Made by a program: the position numbers and the translations under genes. From NCBI RefSeq assembly GCF_000209735.1, contig NC_021002.1:918021-982020 (forward strand): 64,000 bases of DNA, given 5' to 3'. Positions 21,410 to 32,014 of this stretch are shown here, piece by piece. Under the pieces are notes generated by a model. The model saw only the letters and a list, made by a program, of their open reading frames with translations. It made no database searches and was not told the origin of the DNA. Positions within the stretch are counted from its first letter, which is position 1; each line of letters starts with the position of its first letter. The DNA is from Mycoplasmopsis fermentans PG18. GTDB lineage: Bacteria > Bacillota_I > Bacilli_A > Mycoplasmatales > Metamycoplasmataceae.

Positions 21410-22153
21410 TTATACTTCTATGATATTCTCAAGATTTAGATCTTTTTTCTTGTAATTAGTTATCAATGTGATGTTTTTATTATTGGTTGCAAAAGTATAT
21501 TTAAATTCAGAATTTATTTTGGTTTTGTCTAACAAAATATAACTTTTTTTGCATTTTAAAATTGCTTCTTTTTTAAATAAACTTTCATTAATTTCAGGTG
21601 TTGTAAAACCTAGATTATTGCTATATCCATTTGCTCCAATAAATCCAATATCAAAATTAAAGTTTTTCAAATTATCTAAAGCTAATGATCCAACAACATT
21701 AAACGTATTACTTTTTAATAATCCACCTATTAAAATAGTTGTAACGTTTGAATGACTTTTTAATTCTGTAGCAACATTAATTGAATTCGTAACTATAGTT
21801 ACATTCTTGTTATTAATTAATTTAGCTAATTGATGAGTTGTTGTTCCTGAGTCAATAAAAATTAATAAGTTATCTTGTACAAATTCATTTGCTTTGGTAG
21901 CTAATTTGATTTTTGCATCTAATTCAATATTACTTCTTGATTCATATTCAACATCATTTGCTGAAGAATTATTATTTAATGAATAAGCTCCGCCATGAAC
22001 TCTTTTTAATAATTTTTGTTTATCTAATTCAGCAACATCTTCGCGTATTGAAGAAATGCTTGCTTGAGTTAATTTTGCAAGCTCTTTTAGTGAAGCAGCA
22101 CCTTTTGAATTTACTTCTTTTAAAATAACATCTAGTCTTTGTTCTTTAAGCAT
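21410..22153 (-). CDS. fruR: DeoR-family regulator of the fructose locus
   Basis: A 247-residue DeoR-family repressor. The N-terminal winged helix-turn-helix starts MLKEQRLDVILKEVNSKGA and contains LTQASISSIREDVAELDKQ and LLKRVHGGAYSL, the family signature. The C-terminal sugar-phosphate sensor domain has LIFIDSGTTTHQLAK, IVTNSINVATEL, IGANGYSNNLGFTTPEI and YILLDKTKI. The effector is probably fructose-1-phosphate, as for other FruR proteins. It is the first gene of fruR-fruK-fruA; AAAGGAAA precedes the ATG. Like its targets it lies between the two GGGACATAA arrays. Confidence 0.92.
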   Translation of the reverse strand: MLKEQRLDVILKEVNSKGAASLKELAKLTQASISSIREDVAELDKQKLLKRVHGGAYSLNNNSSANDVEYESRSNIELDAKIKLATKANEFVQDNLLIFIDSGTTTHQLAKLINNKNVTIVTNSINVATELKSHSNVTTILIGGLLKSNTFNVVGSLALDNLKNFNFDIGFIGANGYSNNLGFTTPEINESLFKKEAILKCKKSYILLDKTKINSEFKYTFATNNKNITLITNYKKKDLNLENIIEV

Positions 22154-22243
22154 AATTTTCCTTTATTTATATTTTAATAAATATATTTAAAAAATAAAGT
22201 TTTTAACTTTTAAACTAATTATTAAACATTTCTTTTAATTTTA

Positions 22244-22376
22244 GGGACATAAGGATTAAATTATGTCCCATTTTAAAATCTACAATTTGGAACATAAGAA
22301 AAAAACATGTCCCTAAATTGTTTAAGGACATATCTATATTTTTATTCATTTTAGGACATAAAAAAATTTATGTCCT
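22244..22376. repeat. tandem GGGACATAA/TTATGTCCC hairpins, upstream side of the fru locus
   Basis: Between the aspS stop and fruR: GGGACATAA...TTATGTCCC (22244-22269), an imperfect GGAACAT...ATGTCCC (about 22289-22313), a half site AGGACATAT (22324-22332) and AGGACATAAA...TTTATGTCCT (22353-22376). This is the same family as at 18173-18318, so the fru locus is bracketed by them. They are placed where the aspS transcript should end and may act as tandem terminators. Confidence 0.75.
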
Positions 22377-22382
22377 TCTTTA

Positions 22383-24092
22383 TTATTTGTCTTCTTTTTT
22401 AATTTCTAAGAATAATTCATCTAATTGTTTTTTATCAACACTGCCTGGAGCTCCTGTAAAAACATCTTGGTTTTTAGCATTCTTAGGAAATGCAATAACA
22501 TCACGAATTGTTTTTTGACCTGTAATAATCATTGTCAATCTGTCAAGTCCTAAACCAATTCCACAGTGAGGAGGAATACCATAATCAAAAGCTTTTAAGA
22601 ATCAATCAAATCTTGATTGTTGTTCTTTTTCACTCATACCAATTAAATCAAACATTTTCTTTTGTGTTTTTTTATCAAATATTCTTGCTGAACCTGAACC
22701 TAATTCAAAACCATTTAAAACTAAGTCATATGAAAGCGCTCTAACATCCTTCATTTCAATTTTGTCTAATTCTTCTAGTGAATGCGCAAATCTAGTAAAA
22801 GGGTGATGGGCTGCTGCTCAAGTATTATTTTCTTCATCATATTCAAACATAGGTCAGTCTGTAATTCAAGAAAGATTTCATTCCTTTCTTGCATAATTAA
22901 ATCTTTCATTTAATTCAACTCTAACTGCACCTAAAGCTTGAGATGCGTGATCATAAGTATTAGCAACTATAAAGTAAGAACCATTTTTGTTTTTGTTATT
23001 TTTGACTAATTCTAAAGCTGCATCTTTAACTTTGTTTGCAAAGTTGGTGTGAACTATTTCACCATTTTCATAAACAAAGTAGAATAGAATATTTGCTTTA
23101 TTTTTCTTAGCAATTTCTTCTAAGTCTTTAAAGTCTTTTTTGGTAATTAAAGTATCTACAAAAAGCATTCTTTTACTTGGAGCATATTTAATGATATTAA
23201 AGTCTGTATTAAGGCAAAAGTCATTGATGTCAACTATTTTATAATCATATCTTAAGTCAGGCTTATCTGTTCCATAATCTCTTAAAGCATCAAAATATTT
23301 AACTCTTGGAAATGGAGTCTTGATTTTAATTCCTATTGATTTAAAAATGTGTTTGAATAATTTTTCAATGTATTTTTGAAAGTCTTCAACATTTAAGAAT
23401 GAAGTTTCAATATCTAATTGAGTAAATTCTGGTTGACGATCTTTTCTACTATCTTCATCTCTGAAACATCTTGCAAATTGATAATATTTTTCAAAACCTG
23501 AACACATTAAAAGTTGTTTAAATAATTGGGGGCTTTGAGGTAAAGCTCAAAATTCATCTCTATTTCTAGTAGGTACTAAAAAATCTCTAGCACCTTCAGG
23601 TGTACTTTTAGCAAGCATTGGAGTTTCAATATCAATAAAATCATTTTGGTGCATGAATTCTCTAACAGCAAACATAATTTTATCTTTAGTGATAATGTTT
23701 TGTTGCATTACTGGACGACGCAAATCTAAGAAACGATATTTCATTCTGGTTTCTTCTTTAACATCAATATCATCTCTAATTGCAAAAGGTAATTCTTCAT
23801 TTGCTTCAGAAAAAATTGTGTATTTATCAACTACTACTTCAATATCACCAGTAGCTAGATTAGGGTTCTTTTGTTTTCTTAAAACAACCTTCCCTATTAC
23901 TTCCATTGAACTTTCTTTTGTGACGTTTAAGTCTGTTTTAAAGACACATTGGGTAATTCCATAGCGGTCTCTTAAGTCAATAAAAGTCATTTCTCCAAAA
24001 CGCCTTTTATTAGCTACTCAACCATGTAAAGTTACTTTTTTACCTTTGTCTTTAGCACTTAATTCATTGTTCTTTATATATTTACTTTTCAT
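22383..24092 (-). CDS. aspS: aspartyl-tRNA synthetase
   Basis: A class IIb aminoacyl-tRNA synthetase of 569 residues. The N-terminal OB-fold anticodon domain ([23 protein letters not shown]) is followed by motif 1 (around [29 protein letters not shown]) and motif 2 ([25 protein letters not shown]). A GAD-type insertion follows, then motif 3 ([21 protein letters not shown]) near the C-terminus. The N-terminal GAME-like FLDLRRP and [11 protein letters not shown] are bacterial-type. Trp-TGA codons are frequent. It starts 4 nt after the hisS stop, so hisS-aspS is an operon, a pairing seen in many Firmicutes and mollicutes. Confidence 0.97.
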
Positions 24093-24095
24093 TTT

Positions 24096-25409
24096 TTATT
24101 CCTCGTCTTCATCTTCTTCAGCTATTAAATCGCTTAGTAAATTATGTTCTGCTAAAAAGTCTAATAAGTCTGCATAACCATCTTCATTGTATTGGAACAT
24201 AATACGATCATTATCGCTTAAACTTTTAGCAACAAAGGTTTCACGACCTTGAATGTTGTCATCAAAAATCACAACATCAGCTTGTAATTTTTGAGCCTTA
24301 TCAAAGATTTTTTTGCTTTTAACTACTTCTTTAATAAATTCAATTTTGCTTCCATAATTTCTTAGCTCATTAGTTAATGAAAATAAAATGTCTAGATTTT
24401 TTTCACTGGTTGTGGCTACTAAAATGTTTATTTTTTCAGCATCATTATTGTCTTTGTTTTCATCATTAATAATGTCAGCTGCTCGATCTACTCCAAAACC
24501 AAAACCGCAAGCATATAATTGAGGTCCACCTAATTCTTTGATTAAGTTCGAATATCTTCCACCGCCAATTATTGTACTTTGACTTCCTGATTCTTTTGAA
24601 GTTGAAACAAATTCATAAACAACTTCATCATAATAATCAAGTCCTCTAACTAGAGAATAATCAACTTGATATTTGATGTTGTTGAAGTCTAAAATTGAAG
24701 TTAATTTATTAAAAAATTCAGTGCTGTTTTTGCTTAAGTATTTATTAATTTTAGGAGCTTTTTTAACAAAATCTTTTTGCCTTTCTTCTTTATCATCAAG
24801 AATTCTTAAAACATTATTTTCAAGTCTTTCAAGACTAATTGGATTTAATTGATCTTTATATTTAGCAAAATATTTTTTTAATTCTTCTTGATATCTAGTT
24901 CTGGTTTCTTCATCACCAATTGAATTAATTTTTAAAACACATTTAACATCAAGACATTGTAATAGTGAAGCTGCTGCAATAATTAATTCAGCATCATTAT
25001 ATGGATTAATAACTGTATCAACTATTTCCATCCCTGCTTGATTAAATTGTCTATAACGTCCTTTTTGTGGTTGTTCGTAACGAAACATTGGACCATAATA
25101 AGCAAACTTTGTATTTTTAAGTGTTGCATATCATTTGTTTTCAACTAAAGCTCTAACAAAACCTGCTGTTCCTTCTGGTCTTAGTGCAATATCACGATCA
25201 CCTTTGTCTTTAAATTCGTACATTTCTTTTTTAACTATATCGCTACTTGCAACTGAACGACGATAAAGAGTGGCTGATTCAATAATTGGAGTTTCAATTA
25301 AATGGAAATTATAATTTCTTGCATAATTAACAAATGCACTTCTAATTAATTCAATCACATTATTTTCTTGTGGACCAAAGTCTCTTGTTCCTTTAATTCG
25401 GTTAAACAT
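24096..25409 (-). CDS. hisS: histidyl-tRNA synthetase
   Basis: A class IIa synthetase of 437 residues that charges tRNA-His. Motif 1 is around FHLIETPIIESATLY, motif 2 is MFRYEQPQKGRYRQFNQAGM, the HisA signature is LVRGLDYYDEVVYEF, and GGRYSNLIKELGG and ACGFGFGVDRA (motif 3) follow. The C-terminal anticodon-binding domain (INILVATTSEKNLDILF) is present, with an acidic end, EEDEDEE. A longer frame starts 27 nt upstream, but AGGAGG lies before the ATG at 25409, so MFNRIKGTRDFGP is the start. It is first in the hisS-aspS operon. Confidence 0.97.
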
Positions 25410-25574
25410 TTTATGCCTCCTAAAATAAATACTCAATTTAATATTAAATATTATATATAAAAGTTAAATAAATGTTATGTTTTTAGATTTAATAAAGTTA
25501 ATATTTGCTTTTTTACTAGCTTTTAGTATCTTATTTTTACAATTTATGTACTTTTGATAAAATATAAAATAACT

Positions 25575-27305
25575 ATGAAAAAGGCAAAAGATAATTTAAA
25601 TCAAAAAGTTAATAAAAGAAAGAAAATCAGCTTCTTTACTGCTATGCTAATAGTAATTAGTGGCAGCAATGGTGCTGGTATTTATTTTCGTAGCGAAAGC
25701 ATACTTAACAATTCACATCAGAGTTTAATTTTAGCTATCTTTTGTTGAATTTTTGGTGCTTTAGCAATTATTGCTATGGCTTTAGCTTTAGTTGAAATTA
25801 CTAGTGCTAAAAGTCATAATTTATCTTTAATAGGATGAAATCATACTTTTAATAATCGGCATGTATTTAATATGTCAAAAAACTTTATGACTTACTTATA
25901 TTTGCCACTTAGTTATTTTTTAATGCCTCTTTATGCTTTAATGTCCTTACAACAAGGAGTAGGAGCAATATTAAATCAAGAAGCGTTTGTGATTGGCACT
26001 AAATATGATTGAATGATTTGAACAGGAATTAGTTTATTGATTGTAATTTATTTTTCAATAGTACCAGCTCTTTATACTAAAGCAGGTGATATTCAAAATA
26101 AAATTATGTTAGCTGTTAAATTTTTGCCTTTATTCTTTATTATCATTATTGGTTTTGTTTTGGCTTTTAGTTCAAAAGGTGAAGTAAATCAAACTCATTG
26201 GAATTTACAAGATCAACACTTTGATGTTAGATTGGGAAGTTCAATTGCTTCTTATAAATCTTTAGGTGCGGGCTTTGGAGTATTTTTATCAGTATCAGCT
26301 ATCTTCTTTGTTTATGATGGTTTTTATATTTCAGCTGGTATCCAAAGCGAAATGAAAGAACCTCAAAAGACTCCTTTAGCATTATTATTTGGTTTATTGA
26401 TTACCACAATAATTTATCTTTTAATTGCCATTTCAATGAGTATTAATGGTGGTTCATTTATTAAAATGAAGGATTATTTAAGTAACTGATGAGGTTCAAA
26501 AGCTGGCAGAATTATCTTTGGTATTTTAAACATTTGTATAGCTATAGGAATCTTAGGAATCATTAACAATTTAGCAATGTGATTGCCTCGCTATATTGAA
26601 GATTTATTGGCTTTAGGTGAATTACCTTTTTGATATAAACTTAGATTTAAATTAAATAAAGAGAGACCTAAAATTGGTGTAATTTATAGTTTATTTCTTT
26701 GTATTCCTTTAATTATTTTGTTTTCAGTTTTTGGAGCATTATGTTATTTTTCAAATGAAAATTACAACATCTTTAATAGCTTAAATAGTGATAAAACTAT
26801 TAAATCAGATGCATTAAATAAGTTATATAACTTTACTGATTTAGTGGCTAACTGAACATCTTTAATTGTTTATACTTCAATTGCTACAGCAATACTTGGT
26901 GGCATTAAAAATAGAAAACATAATTTTGTAAAAGCACAAAAGAAAAAATACTTTTTAGTATCGGCTTACTTTATTGTTACAGTTACTTATTTATCTGTAA
27001 TAATCACAACAATCATTCCTTTTATTGATTTATTTTTATTGATAGGTTTTGACAGGGAATACTTTAAAACAGTCGAATTGGAAAAATTTGCAAAAGATAA
27101 TACTTACATAATTAGAAATGAAAATACATTCTTTAATCAACTGCTTAAAGGCAGGATTTTATGTGTAGTAACATTAATAATTTATTTACTTATTTCAATA
27201 TTTCCAAGTGTTTTTGAAAAGATATATTTCAAGAAAATGTTCAAATCATGAGATCTTTATTTAGCTTGGAAACAAGAAACACTTGAAAAAGGAATAGTTG
27301 TTTAA
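25575..27305 (+). CDS. amino acid permease, APC superfamily
   Basis: A 576-residue integral membrane protein with about 12 hydrophobic segments. The first carries the APC-type glycine motif FTAMLIVISGSNGAGIYFRS. It also has FFVYDGFYISAGIQSEMKEPQKTP near residue 265, matching the family's 'F.a.dGw......aeEvkNP..t.P' loop. This suggests a cation- or exchange-driven amino acid importer; the substrate cannot be told. Many Trp-TGA codons are used. There is no Shine-Dalgarno site; a TATAAAAT box ends only 4 nt before the ATG at 25575, so the mRNA may be leaderless or start further upstream. It is divergent from hisS. Confidence 0.85.
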
Positions 27306-27316
27306 AAATAAAAAAT

Positions 27317-27363
27317 ATCACTTAATAGTGATACTAATAATTAGCTCTCATAATGAGAGTTTT
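27317..27363 (+). terminator. double terminator after the permease
   Basis: Two hairpins in a row: ATCACT/AGTGAT with a TAAT loop (27317-27332), then CTCTCAT-A-ATGAGAG (27345-27359) with a T-rich tail. The second could also serve the converging hsdS gene. Confidence 0.75.
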
Positions 27364-27366
27364 ATT

Positions 27367-28578
27367 TTATTTAAAATCTAATAATTGATCTCTGTAATAC
27401 TTAAATTGTTTACTTCTTAATTCTATTTCGGCAGGTAAACCTAAATTAATTTCTTGAGAGTATTCTGATAATTTGTCAAGAATTGAAACTATCTTGTTTT
27501 GGGTTTCTAAAGGAGGAATAGGTATATTTAATTCCAAAATATTTTTCATAAACGGATGCTTTATACTACCACCTCTAAAATTTTTTCTAATTAAATCAAG
27601 ATTTAAAAGAAAGTAATAATATAAAAATTTTGTTGCAACTTCATTTTTATTTAGAACTTGTCCAATTCTATTATCTCCCGTAACAAATTTACCTTTATGA
27701 TATTTTATATTTGCCTCTCCACCTCCGGGAATTAACAACACTTCACCTGAATATATATCTTTTTTATAATTTTTACTATTAATTTTTAAATTTTCTTCTT
27801 TGCCTGTGGTAATAATTTTTACATCGCCTTTAGGATCATTATAATTTTCTATTTCTTTATAAAATAAATATTTAAAATTAGATGTTTTACTTTGTTTAAA
27901 TTTTTCAACTTCTTGGAAGTTTTTATCTCAGAATGTTATTTCTCATAATTTTTTTAATTTGTACTGTTTGAAATTAAAAATTTTTGTTAAAGTGAAATCA
28001 AATTGCTTCCCTCTCGCTTCCAACTCCGCTTTCAGCTCCGCTTCTAGTATACGAAATCTCTCCAAGATTTCGACAATTTTTTCTTGAATTTTTAGAGGAA
28101 TTAAAGGAATTTTTAGTTTTTTCAAAATTTCTGAATTAAGGTTTGATATTGTCCCCGGTGAGGATTGTTGAAGAAAAAATGATTGTGAATAATTAGATAA
28201 AAATCAATAATATAAAAATTTTGAAGTTACATTTTTTTCAAAATTTGCTATTAATAACCAGCCATCATGAATACAACCTTTTATATCAGCAATCACTGGT
28301 TTTCCAAAAGACATTGAATTAGATAAAATTAAATCTCCTTTATCAACAACAACAGATTTTTTGCTACCTTTTTCGTTGATAAATTGTTTAGTCTTTTTTA
28401 AATAAATTTTTCCTTCTTCTATATCTCCAATTTTTATTCATGGATAACCTTCTTTAGACAAAAAAGAAGATATAGGTCTAGGAGAGGCACCTCTCCTAAT
28501 GCTTGATATTTCGCCCAATGTAACCCACTCATATCCATCTGGACAATACTTATCTAATAACTTTTGTAAATAACTCAT
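27367..28578 (-). CDS. hsdS: type I restriction-modification specificity subunit
   Basis: A 403-residue HsdS-like protein that gives DNA target specificity to a type I methylase/restriction complex. It has two target-recognition domains. The first begins after a leader YEWVTLGEISSIRRGASP; the second follows LKKLWEITFW. Each ends in a conserved coiled-coil helix: EKIVEILERFRILEAELKAELEARGKQ and NKIVSILDKLSEYSQEI...AEIELRSKQ. The repeated IPLIPLKIQEKI / IPIPPLETQNKI motifs are classic. Several Trp-TGA codons are used. No hsdM or hsdR is in the window, so it may be a spare specificity gene of the kind that recombines in mycoplasmas. It follows an AlbA-type regulator in the same direction. Confidence 0.9.
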
Positions 28579-28611
28579 TTTCTTCCTTTATTAAAAATAT
28601 ATTTTAAACTA

Positions 28612-30012
28612 TTATTTTATTAATGCCTTCCAATAACCATTTTTATTTGCTCCAACTCTTTTAATAAAACCATGTTTTTTTAAAAAATTAATATTGTTGT
28701 CTATTGCTGTTGTGCTTAGATTTAATTTTTCTGCTAATAAAGCTTTAGTAATATGTGGATTTTTAATAATTTCCGATAATATCTTTTTTCTTATTTGATT
28801 AAGAATTTTTTTAGCTGTTTCTTCATCTATCTCTTCAACTTCAATTTCAAATTTTACAGCATTAATTCTATTAAAAGGAATTGTAACTTTAATAAATCCA
28901 TCACCAAAATAAATAGCTTCTTTGCCATAAACTTTTACTATTGCAGGTACTCCACGTCCTGATTTTTCACTAATTCTTAATTGAAGAAAAATTTCGGCTA
29001 ACTTTTCATTAACTGGTTTTGATTCTCCTTTGTAAAAACCTTCTATTGTTTGTTCAGGTCCTAAATTTCCCATAGAATCAATTTCAATTCTATCTTTAAA
29101 TATAGAAATCATTGGAGAAGCTTTTGAAGTTCATTTGTTATGTAAGATGGCATTAATTATTGCTTCCTTGTAAACATTAGAATCAAATAAAGGTACTTCT
29201 TTTCTTGTGAGAACTCTGTTTCTTTCATCAGCTTGATAAATATTTACTACATTTCCAAATCTAATCAAATCATCTAGTGTATAAAGTAAATTAGTAAATC
29301 CAAATTCATCTACTGTATATAAAGGGGTTGTTTTGTCATAACCTCCAAAAATAGAAACTCTAACTGGAAATCCAGAATTATCTGACAAAAGCTGAGCAAG
29401 TAAGTTATACTCACCTTTTTCGGTATAAAATTCAAGGTTTTGTCTAAATGTTTCTTCTTTTAATTGAATTCCTCTTGACCCATAAAATCCAAATAATTTA
29501 TTAAATGTTAAATCTTGAGTATTGGCTTTAGTGTTTTGAATTGTTTCATGGCCAAAAATTAAAACTCAAAATAATTTTCTTTCTCTTTCAGGAAATTTCA
29601 TTAATTTTTCTTTGCTTGATCCAACTCGAATATATCTTTCATTTTTTCAAGCTGTTGGAGTTTTATGAGCTGCAACTATTTTTAAAATAACCAATCTTTT
29701 GCCTTGATAATTGAATTCGCTAAATTCAATATTAATTCTTGGACTGAGTTGTCTTTCTAAATAATGAATTAAAGGCTCATTACTCTTTGTATGACTATCA
29801 TAATTAAATTGTGTACCAACAATTTTATGAGTTTTATCTTCAATACCTCAAACTAAATATCCATAGTCTCTGCCTTCTATAGCGCATGAATTTGAAATAG
29901 CAGAAATATAAGAGCCTATTTCATCTTCATCAGCTCTATTAACTTTAAATTCAAATCACTCCTTTTCAAATTCATAAGAAGTTAATTCTTTAATTAATTC
30001 ATTATTTGTCAT
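28612..30012 (-). CDS. AlbA_2/Schlafen-type ATP-binding regulator
   Basis: A 466-residue protein. Its N-terminal AlbA_2 (Schlafen-like) domain has EKEWFEFKVNRADEDEIGSYISAISNSCAIEGRDYGYLVWGIED, with the conserved E-F-K and G-I-E/D motifs; it is listed here in the family sense only. A GHKL-like ATP-binding region follows (VYKEAIINAILHN, with RISEKSGRGVPAIVKVYG). The C-terminus is a winged helix-turn-helix (NPHITKALLAEKLNLSTTAID). Proteins of this layout are common next to type I restriction genes, as here with hsdS 33 nt downstream. It may regulate that locus. Start ATG 30012 lacks a strong ribosome site. Confidence 0.82.
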
Positions 30013-30121
30013 GTTTTTTTTCCTTTTATTTTATCGATTTTATTACCAACTTTATTACCCACCTTTAGTATATCAAAATTTTAATTAAAAGTCAATTAAA
30101 TAGTAAAAAAATGATTAATAA

Positions 30122-30165
30122 AAATAAACCGTATTTGCCTATAAAACAGGCTTTTTGGTTTATTT
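30122..30165 (-). terminator. terminator of the ABC exporter operon
   Basis: A nested hairpin: outer AAATAAACC/GGTTTATTT and inner GCCT/AGGC around the ATAAAAC loop. On the minus strand it runs into a T-rich tail and overlaps the last codons of the ABC gene. Confidence 0.75.
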
Positions 30166-31998
30166 GAATTGATTTTCATATAAATTAAAGTAATAACCTT
30201 TTGCTTCCATTAATGATGCATGATTTCCTTGTTCAATAATTTGACCATCATCAACCACTAAAATTAAGTCCGCATTTTTAATAGTACTTAAACGGTGAGC
30301 TATAACTATTGAAGTACGATCTTTCATTAATTCTTCTTGTAAAGCTTTTTGAATAATTTGTTCAGTATTTGAATCAACATTACTTGTGGCTTCATCTAAG
30401 ATCAATACTTTCTTTTTACCCAACAGTGCCCGAGTAATTGATAACAATTGACGTTCACCTTGACTTAAACTTTGACCACTATTTTCTATTACAGTGTCAT
30501 AACCTTTTTCAAGTTTTTGAATAAAGTTATGAGCTGAAGTTAAACTAGCCATTTCATATACTTCTTGGTTTGTGATTTTGTCTGAAGCTACTTTTAAGTT
30601 GTCCATAATGGTTTCATTAAACATAAATGAATCTTGTAATACAACTGACATTAAGTCTCGTAAGTTTTTCTTAGTAATTTTTGTTAATTCAACACCATCA
30701 ATTTTGATTGATCCTTCTTCATATTCATAGAATTTACTAAGTAAATTGATTATAGTTGTTTTACCAGCACCGGTAGGACCAACTATGGCAATAATTTGAC
30801 CTGGTAATGCTTCAAAAGTTGCATTTTTAAGTTGATATTTACTACTATTTTTATCATATCTGAAGCAAACATTTCTAAATTCAATGTGGCCTTCAATATC
30901 TTTTAATTCAATAGAATTTTTGATTTTGGTTGGAAGTTCTAGTTCTAATAAACGGAAAACACGTTTTGTTGAAGCAAGTCCAATTTGAATTGAAAAAATA
31001 ACATTGAAGAAAACTTGTAAGGTACCTGTATAGTTTCAAAGCAGTGATGTATAAGCTATCATGAAACCTGCATCAGCTTTACTAAAAAAACTAAAAATAC
31101 TTAAGGTAGGGACATTTTTAATATTAAAGATAATGGCAAAGAGTGAGATTAAAAGAACTAAAAGGTTGGTTGAAATAATAAATCAAGGATCAAAAAATTT
31201 AATACAAACATCGCCTTTGAATGAGTGTCAATAAATATCATGAGTTATTTTTTTGAAATTCTTTTCTGCTGTTTCTTGACGATCAAAAGTTTGAGTGATT
31301 TTGCTATTAGTTAGCATTTCTTCAACATAAGCATTTAAATCACCAAAGTCTTGTTGTACAAGAACATATGATTTTCTAGCTTTTGAAATCATGAAGTAGC
31401 CAAGTGAGAAGAATAAAACTGATAAAGGAATTACTATTGCTGTTAAAGTAAAACCGACAAAAGCCATTGCTAATATTGAAAGAATGACATTGAAAATGTT
31501 ATTTCAAGTTTCATTGAACATTTGAACAAATGAGTTTGCTAAGTTATTTATATCATTGATTAATACTGAAATTAAGTCACCACTTTTTTCTTTATCATAA
31601 AAGCTAACTGGCATTTCAATAAGTTTTTCCATTGCTACTTTTCTCATTTTTGTAGCAGCTTTATAAGCTATGGCAATTAATATCCGACTTTGAATAAACC
31701 GTACTATTGCATAACAAATAAAAAATATTGCTAAAATTGAGTTTCAAATAATAAAGCCTTTAACATCGAATGCTCCTGGAATAACTTTACCACTAGCATC
31801 AAACATTTTTTGGCTGAAAAAGAGACTAATAATAACACCAGTTAAAGTAGTTCCTCCAACATAGAAAACAGCATTTCAAAAGCAAATAAAGCCACCAATA
31901 ATGACTAATTTTTTATCTTTTTTGTCTAAGAAATCATAAACTAATTTAAACAGTCTTCAAGTTGAAAATTTTTTTTCTTTTTGTTTATTTTTAGCCAT
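30160..31998 (-). CDS. ABC exporter, half-transporter B
   Basis: A 612-residue fused membrane/ATPase ABC exporter. Six membrane helices occupy about residues 20-330 (IIGGFICFWNAVFYVGG, then others, with KAATKMRKVAMEKLIEMPVSFYDKEKSGDL, the coupling region). The nucleotide domain has Walker A GPTGAGKTT, Q-loop VVLQDSFMFNETIMDN, signature LSQGERQ, Walker B VLILDEATSNVD and switch IAHRLSTI. Both signature and catalytic Glu are canonical. It lies 16 nt downstream of another ABC half-transporter with a different set of motifs, so the pair probably forms a heterodimer for drug, lipid or peptide export. Confidence 0.93.
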
Positions 31999-32014
31999 AT
32001 TGATTATCTCCTTT

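Noticed and set aside
21913..22128. plus-strand frame opposite fruR
   Set aside because: Leu/His-rich antisense shadow of a clear DeoR gene.
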